Part shown: positions 16,150-19,209 of the stretch, piece after piece
Layout: every line of letters starts with the position of its first letter
Position numbering within the stretch: the first letter of the stretch is position 1
Assembly (NCBI GenBank): GCA_015493625.1
Contig: WGCT01000365.1
Location: 1-19,209 of the forward strand
Direction of reading: 5' to 3'
From: Draconibacterium sp.
GTDB lineage: Bacteria; Bacteroidota; Bacteroidia; Bacteroidales; Prolixibacteraceae
Length of the DNA stretch: 19,209 bases
The notes under the pieces: model-generated
Database searches by the model: none
Told to the model about the DNA's origin: nothing
What the model saw: only the letters and a program-made list of their open reading frames with translations
Position numbers and translations under genes: made by a program

Positions 16150-16596
16150 TTAATTATCGGCTGCAAACCATTCGGCATACGAGGTAACCGTTTCGTACAG
16201 TCGGATACTAAAAAGTGAAACACCGGAAGGAAGATGTTGTTTGAGAATTTCGGAAATATAGGTAACAATATTTTCTGAAGTGGGCTGAAAATCGACAACA
16301 ATAATACGTTCCGAAGTTTGTTTTAACAGATCAATCTGTTTTTTCGAAAAGAGAGAATTAACCATTAAAGCGTGGTCGAACCGATTTACAATTTTCGATT
16401 TTACAACCGCTTTTAAATCGCTAAAGTCGAGTACCATTCCATCTTTGGGGTTGCCCGGTTGTTTTTTTGTTTCGCCAATTAATGTAACCTGCAGGTTGTA
16501 CGAATGACCGTGAATATTTCGGCAAAGCCCGTCGTATTGATACAGAGCGTGCGCCATTTCGAAATGAAAACGTTTTGTAACGCGTATCTTTGTCAT
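16150..16596 (-). CDS. queD: 6-carboxytetrahydropterin synthase (QueD/PTPS family)
   Basis: 148-aa zinc enzyme of the 6-pyruvoyl-tetrahydropterin synthase family. In bacteria QueD converts dihydroneopterin triphosphate to 6-carboxytetrahydropterin, the first committed step of queuosine synthesis. The zinc ligands His16, His29 and His31 are in FEMAHALYQ and NIHGHSY, with catalytic Cys25 between them (GLCRN). DGMVLDFSDLK (about 53-63), FDHALMVN and RLYETVTSYAEW provide the other active-site residues. The length is slightly above E. coli QueD (121 aa) and fits the longer Bacteroidota forms. It is the first gene of the queD-polA operon. No other queuosine gene (queC, queE, queF) is in the window, so a PTPS-type role in another pterin route remains possible. 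Confidence 0.88.
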   Translation of the reverse strand: MTKIRVTKRFHFEMAHALYQYDGLCRNIHGHSYNLQVTLIGETKKQPGNPKDGMVLDFSDLKAVVKSKIVNRFDHALMVNSLFSKKQIDLLKQTSERIIVVDFQPTSENIVTYISEILKQHLPSGVSLFSIRLYETVTSYAEWFAADN

Positions 16597-16723
16597 TTTC
16601 TTTTATTAATTTCTCGACCGTGAAAATACATTTTTTTTGCGAAAGAAATTATTATTCATCAAGCGAAAGAATGAAATTATTATCGATATATTTAGTTTTT
16701 AATTTTTGGGGCTGACGAGCTTG

Positions 16724-16741
16724 TTAAACAAAGTTGTTTAA
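16724..16741. repeat. 18-bp palindrome touching the MBL-hydrolase start codon
   Basis: TTAAACAA, a 2-nt spacer (AG) and TTGTTTAA form a perfect 8-bp inverted repeat that ends one base before the ATG at 16743. It could be an operator or an RNA hairpin occluding initiation. Because it is AT-rich, chance is also possible. Confidence 0.4.
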
Positions 16742-16742
16742 A

Positions 16743-17459
16743 ATGAATGAAACGGATAGTACTTTGCCTCTTCAAATTGTTTCGACCCGGGTTGGTTATT
16801 CAAATTCGGTGTTAATTATACACGGCGACAACTCGCTGTTAATCGATACCGGTGTGTCAGGTCATTTACACGATTTTATTGCGCTTTTTAAACAGAACAA
16901 TTTGAGTCCGAGAGCGATTAAACTTATTGTTTTAACCCATACACATTACGACCACACCGGAAATTTAGCCCAACTGGCAGAACTTACGGGGGCTAAAGTT
17001 ATTGTTCATAAAAATGAATTTGAAAACCTGAAAAACGGATTTATAAAAATTCCGGACGGAGTGATTTTAAAAACCAAAATTATTTCGACCCTGGGAAAAA
17101 TTTTTGCACGAAAGTACGCATCGCCAAAACCGTTTACGGCTCATTTAATTAATAACGGTACATTCGATTTAAAGGCGTTTGGAATTGATGCAAAAATCAT
17201 ATCAACTCCCGGCCACACCAACGGTTCGCAATCGGTTTTAATAGGAACAACACTTATTTCGGGCGATACTTTTTTAAATTTGAAAGATGGTACTGTTTTC
17301 CCAATATTTGCCAACAACCCCAAACTCCTTTTGGCAACATGGCAAAATATTATCAATTTAGGTGTTACCGAAATATATCCGGGGCATGGGAAAAAAATGA
17401 GTATTCAGGATGTATTTCCCGATTTTAACTTTTGGAAAAATAAATTCAAAATAATTTGA
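16743..17459 (+). CDS. MBL-fold metallo-hydrolase
   Basis: 238-aa metallo-beta-lactamase-fold hydrolase with a binuclear zinc/iron site. The motif THTHYDHTGN gives His66, His68, Asp70 and His71; His158 (STPGHTNGS), Asp175 (ISGDTF) and His215 (YPGHGK) complete the set, so the site is intact. I chose the ATG at 16743; a TTG three codons upstream (16734) is possible but lies inside a palindrome. No signal peptide is evident (MNETDSTLPLQIV), so it is cytoplasmic. This general group includes glyoxalase II-like, lactonase and other hydrolases, and the substrate cannot be assigned. It is a lone plus-strand gene, divergent from queD and convergent with the coiled-coil gene, 25 nt away. Confidence 0.88.
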   Translation: MNETDSTLPLQIVSTRVGYSNSVLIIHGDNSLLIDTGVSGHLHDFIALFKQNNLSPRAIKLIVLTHTHYDHTGNLAQLAELTGAKVIVHKNEFENLKNGFIKIPDGVILKTKIISTLGKIFARKYASPKPFTAHLINNGTFDLKAFGIDAKIISTPGHTNGSQSVLIGTTLISGDTFLNLKDGTVFPIFANNPKLLLATWQNIINLGVTEIYPGHGKKMSIQDVFPDFNFWKNKFKII

Positions 17460-17484
17460 AATCTCAAAACTAAATTTAAGAATC

Positions 17485-18390
17485 TTATTTCTTTATAAAG
17501 AAAGAGGTTTCGCCAATTTCGTTGCCATCGGCAAAAAGGTTTACAATATACTTTCCGGGCATTAATTGTGGTTCGTTCGAATTATCCCAGAAAATAGCTA
17601 CGGGCAGCTCTTGTCCTTCGTAATTAACTTCGCGCATGGCCGAATACTGAATTTTCAAATCTTCGAATTGAAACAAATTGTTTTCCGATTTGCTCAGCAA
17701 AAGCTGGTCGGGACGTAAAATACGGGCGTAAATCTTTTTTGCCCCTCGCTTGGCTGTGGGGTTTTTACTCAACACAAAGTAGATGCGTATTTTTGATACT
17801 CGTTTTGCATATTTGGTTGCCTTACTCCGTTGGTTTAAAGGCTCGGCATGTAATTCGCGGGCCTCCAACATTGAAGCACGTTGCAAATTTTGTTGCAGGT
17901 TTTGCTTCTCTTTACTGAGCTGTGTATTTTTCTGTTCAACCTTTTTAAACTGTTTTTTTACTTCCAGATTTTCTGCTCGCAGCTCTTTATTAACAGCGTT
18001 TAGCGAATCAATCTGAACTACAAAATTTCGCATAATTCCACGTAAAGTGGTTACCTGTTTTTGGTAGCCCGAAATTTTCTGATAACTCACTTTTTTGGTC
18101 TGCTCCACCTCAATTAAAAGGTCGCGCACTTTTGCTTGTGCAACAAAAAGTTGTTCGTTAATGGTATCGTTTTCGGTAGAAAGCGAATCGTACCCGGCTG
18201 CAATTTCTCTTAATTCAATTTGAATGGAATCTTTCTCGGCTTTAATATCGTTAAGAATAACAACGTGCTCTTTTCGCTGAATAAAAAAGAGTACTCCGAG
18301 CACAATTAGTGCAATAGAAAGTACCGCAACAATTATATTATTTCGAAGGTCTTTTGCCTTCTGTTTTTTTATCGCTTCTGCTTCGTTCAT
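17485..18390 (-). CDS. Membrane-anchored coiled-coil protein of unknown function
   Basis: 301-aa protein that I recognise only as a Bacteroidota-type hypothetical. A short basic N-terminus (MNEAEAIKKQKAKDLRNN) precedes one transmembrane helix at about 18-37. Residues about 42-180 are a long Glu/Lys/Gln-rich coiled coil with Asp-Ser breaks (KDSIQIEL, YDSLSTEND, QIDSLNAVN). Residues about 195-301 form a compact, beta-rich C-terminal domain with KIRIYFVLSKNPTAKRGAKKIYARILRP and PGKYIVNLFADGNEIGETSFFIKK. Topology is probably N-in, with the coiled coil and beta domain in the periplasm. The layout resembles scaffold or cell-envelope spacer proteins, but no enzymatic motif is present. It has a good promoter of its own, so it is probably monocistronic. 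Confidence 0.75.
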   Translation of the reverse strand: MNEAEAIKKQKAKDLRNNIIVAVLSIALIVLGVLFFIQRKEHVVILNDIKAEKDSIQIELREIAAGYDSLSTENDTINEQLFVAQAKVRDLLIEVEQTKKVSYQKISGYQKQVTTLRGIMRNFVVQIDSLNAVNKELRAENLEVKKQFKKVEQKNTQLSKEKQNLQQNLQRASMLEARELHAEPLNQRSKATKYAKRVSKIRIYFVLSKNPTAKRGAKKIYARILRPDQLLLSKSENNLFQFEDLKIQYSAMREVNYEGQELPVAIFWDNSNEPQLMPGKYIVNLFADGNEIGETSFFIKK

Positions 18391-18410
18391 AGTTTTTTTC
18401 TGAAAGTGAG

Positions 18411-18462
18411 AAAATTACAAATCATTTTTCTCAGTTTATAGAACGTTACAAAATTACAAATC
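18411..18462. repeat. 13-bp direct repeat in the coiled-coil gene leader
   Basis: AAAATTACAAATC occurs at 18411-18423 and again at 18450-18462, 39 bp apart. The second copy contains most of the -7 box of the coiled-coil gene and the first lies downstream in its leader. The spacing, close to four helical turns, could suit a regulator, but this is inference. Confidence 0.4.
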
Positions 18463-18479
18463 TTTTGTGTGGCATCAAA
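18449..18479 (-). promoter_or_regulatory. Promoter of the coiled-coil gene
   Basis: On the minus strand TTTG (18479-18476), 19 nt, then TAATTTTG (18456-18449) match both elements and spacing of the Bacteroidota promoter exactly. The start codon is 58 nt downstream of the -7 box. This is the most complete promoter match in the window. Confidence 0.6.
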
Positions 18480-18632
18480 TTTAACTTCAAACAAATAAAC
18501 AAGCGACTTTTTGCAGATAAAACTATTTTTATGAAATTCGCTGTTGTTTTAAGTGGCACGGCAACATGGCGGAGGTGGGTTATTCGAAGTTGCATTATTT
18601 TACATTCTCGAATGCTCAATTCATCTTACTTT
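18480..18632. other. Intergenic stretch, possibly holding a gene remnant
   Basis: No intact gene is supported. An ATG at 18531 begins MKFAVVLSG, and one base shift later the frame reads GGGGLFEVALFYILE before running into the repeat at 18633. The pair of segments loosely recalls the start of ElbB-type (DJ-1/PfpI-like) proteins with a frameshift, but it may be chance. The 67-codon plus-strand frame starting at 18465 has no recognisable features. Confidence 0.3.
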
Positions 18633-18797
18633 TTATACCTATTTAACTTTGAATTGCCGTATGATTGAATTAAAATATTTTGTGCAAGGTTGAGTTAGAA
18701 TATTTCGGCATAGCCATAGCTATGTTGAAATATTTTAACGATGAGATTGTGCAAAAGAATAAGTTCAATGCGGCAATACGAGGTTAACTTGGTATTA
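18633..18797. repeat. 165-bp imperfect palindromic intergenic element
   Basis: The two halves are mutual inverted repeats: left ATACC (18635-18639) with right GGTAT (18791-18795), ATTGCCG (18653-18659) with CGGCAAT (18771-18777), and TTTTGTGCAA (18679-18688) with TTGTGCAAAA (18748-18757, imperfect). At the centre 18694-18714 pairs with 18719-18739, 21 consecutive pairs around a CATA loop, with three G-U pairs when read as plus-strand RNA. A related half-copy lies at 9882-9945. There is no ORF with protein character inside. It looks like a MITE- or REP-like dispersed element. Confidence 0.75.
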
Positions 18798-18823
18798 CTA
18801 AAAAAAATAAACGATTAAGACCA

Positions 18824-19209
18824 ATGAAGCGAAAACCCATAATAAAAATGTACAGCTTTGGCGAGTATTCGCAGTGGGAGCGTGGAAGTAAAGAGTTGCC
18901 TAAAATTATTGATTTTTCCACCAACATTAAAGCTGAAATTGGGACAGAATTTGGTTATGTTTTGCACATAAAAAACGGCAAGGGTAAAACTGTGACTTTT
19001 GAAATTAAACACCCTCCATTTACCGACAACGAAGGAAATATACGGCCTCCATTTACCGGCGAACAATTTATTCGAACCAATGATTTTAAATTTTATTTGG
19101 GCGACTGTATTTGGGAGCCTTTAAAAGACAAACTTGGAGAATGGGAACTTACCACTTTTTATAAGGGGGAAGTGGTGGCACATAAAACATTTTTTTTGTC
19201 AGAAAAATA
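18824..19209 (+). CDS. DUF3859 domain-containing protein (cut at or just before its stop)
   Basis: About 128 residues are present, and the frame reaches the window edge with TA as its last two bases, so the stop may be the very next base. The order of motifs fits DUF3859: MYSFGEYSQWERGSKELPKI (9-28), EIGTEFGYVLHIKNGKG (about 39-55), HPPFTDNEGNIRPPFTGEQF, then FYLGDCIWEPLKDKLGEW and a final FYKGEVVAHKTFFL. The function of the family is unknown; the sequence suggests an all-beta cytoplasmic protein without signal peptide. An internal ATG at 18848 (Met9) is an alternative start. The repeat element ends 26 nt upstream, and no clear promoter box is visible between them. Confidence 0.85.
   Translation, partial: MKRKPIIKMYSFGEYSQWERGSKELPKIIDFSTNIKAEIGTEFGYVLHIKNGKGKTVTFEIKHPPFTDNEGNIRPPFTGEQFIRTNDFKFYLGDCIWEPLKDKLGEWELTTFYKGEVVAHKTFFLSEK

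Noticed and set aside
16585..16592. TATCTTTG on the plus strand, an exact -7 match
   Set aside because: It is the reverse of the first codons of queD, has no -33 partner at proper spacing, and is about 150 nt from the next plus-strand gene.
17488..17503. 16-bp perfect palindrome (TTTCTTTA/TAAAGAAA)
   Set aside because: It lies in the last codons of the coiled-coil gene (FFIKK), lacks a loop and a T-tract, and is easily explained by coding sequence.
18465..18668. 67-codon plus-strand frame after the coiled-coil gene promoter
   Set aside because: It runs into the palindromic repeat, shows no conserved pattern, and its residues (Arg/Trp/Cys cluster) look random. Only its part from 18531 is discussed, as a possible remnant.
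1..19209. CRISPR array, tRNA, rRNA, insertion sequence or prophage genes
   Set aside because: I looked for regularly spaced repeats, cloverleaf-like sequences and transposase or integrase motifs and saw none.

Overview
The window reads as an ordinary chromosomal segment of a Bacteroidota bacterium. It is AT-rich, has little recognisable Shine-Dalgarno sequence, and carries several promoter-like sites of the Bacteroidota type (TTG, 17-20 nt, TAnnTTTG). The gene set (DUF4271-hemD-rnpA cluster, DUF3859 protein, family GH2 lipoprotein, YtcJ-like amidohydrolase lipoprotein) fits the class Bacteroidia. A Marinilabiliales/Prolixibacteraceae-like source is my impression from protein style only.

Layout. 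1-121: tail of an unknown upstream gene and a promoter. 122-2656 (+): a large MscS-family channel with a periplasmic coiled-coil N-terminus. 2735-8957 (-): a catabolic or surface group, read from the right: OsmC-like protein, Sad-type aldehyde dehydrogenase, GH2 beta-galactosidase-like lipoprotein, YtcJ-like amidohydrolase lipoprotein. The last has its own -7 box. 9174-9884 (+): a nitroreductase behind a leader that contains a tyrosine-rich 22-codon ORF. 9935-12106 (-): DUF4271 membrane protein, hemD (TTG start) and rnpA, with a strong terminator hairpin between hemD and rnpA. 12234-13175 (+): a tRNA-dihydrouridine synthase, divergent from DUF4271. 13200-16596 (-): queD, polA and a 52-aa gene starting 5 nt after the polA stop, a tight operon. 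16743-17459 (+): an MBL-fold hydrolase. 17485-18390 (-): a membrane-anchored coiled-coil protein of unknown function. 18824-19209 (+): a DUF3859 protein reaching the window edge.

How the genes work together. Housekeeping functions dominate: heme synthesis, tRNA 5' maturation, tRNA modification (Dus, and possibly queuosine through QueD) and DNA repair/replication (PolA). A small glycan-degradation/aldehyde-oxidation block and redox enzymes (OsmC, nitroreductase) sit beside them. No CRISPR array, tRNA, rRNA, transposase or phage gene was seen.

The most interesting structures are non-coding or very small: (i) a ~165-bp imperfect palindrome at 18633-18797 with a 21-bp core hairpin, related (about 79% by eye over 56 positions) to a half-copy at 9882-9945 that carries the stop codons of both the nitroreductase and rnpA; (ii) the 52-aa gene after polA, which resembles the N-terminal part of HigA-type antitoxins; (iii) the terminator hairpin directly in front of rnpA; (iv) the leader ORF before the nitroreductase. 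I saw no clear new defence or mobile system.
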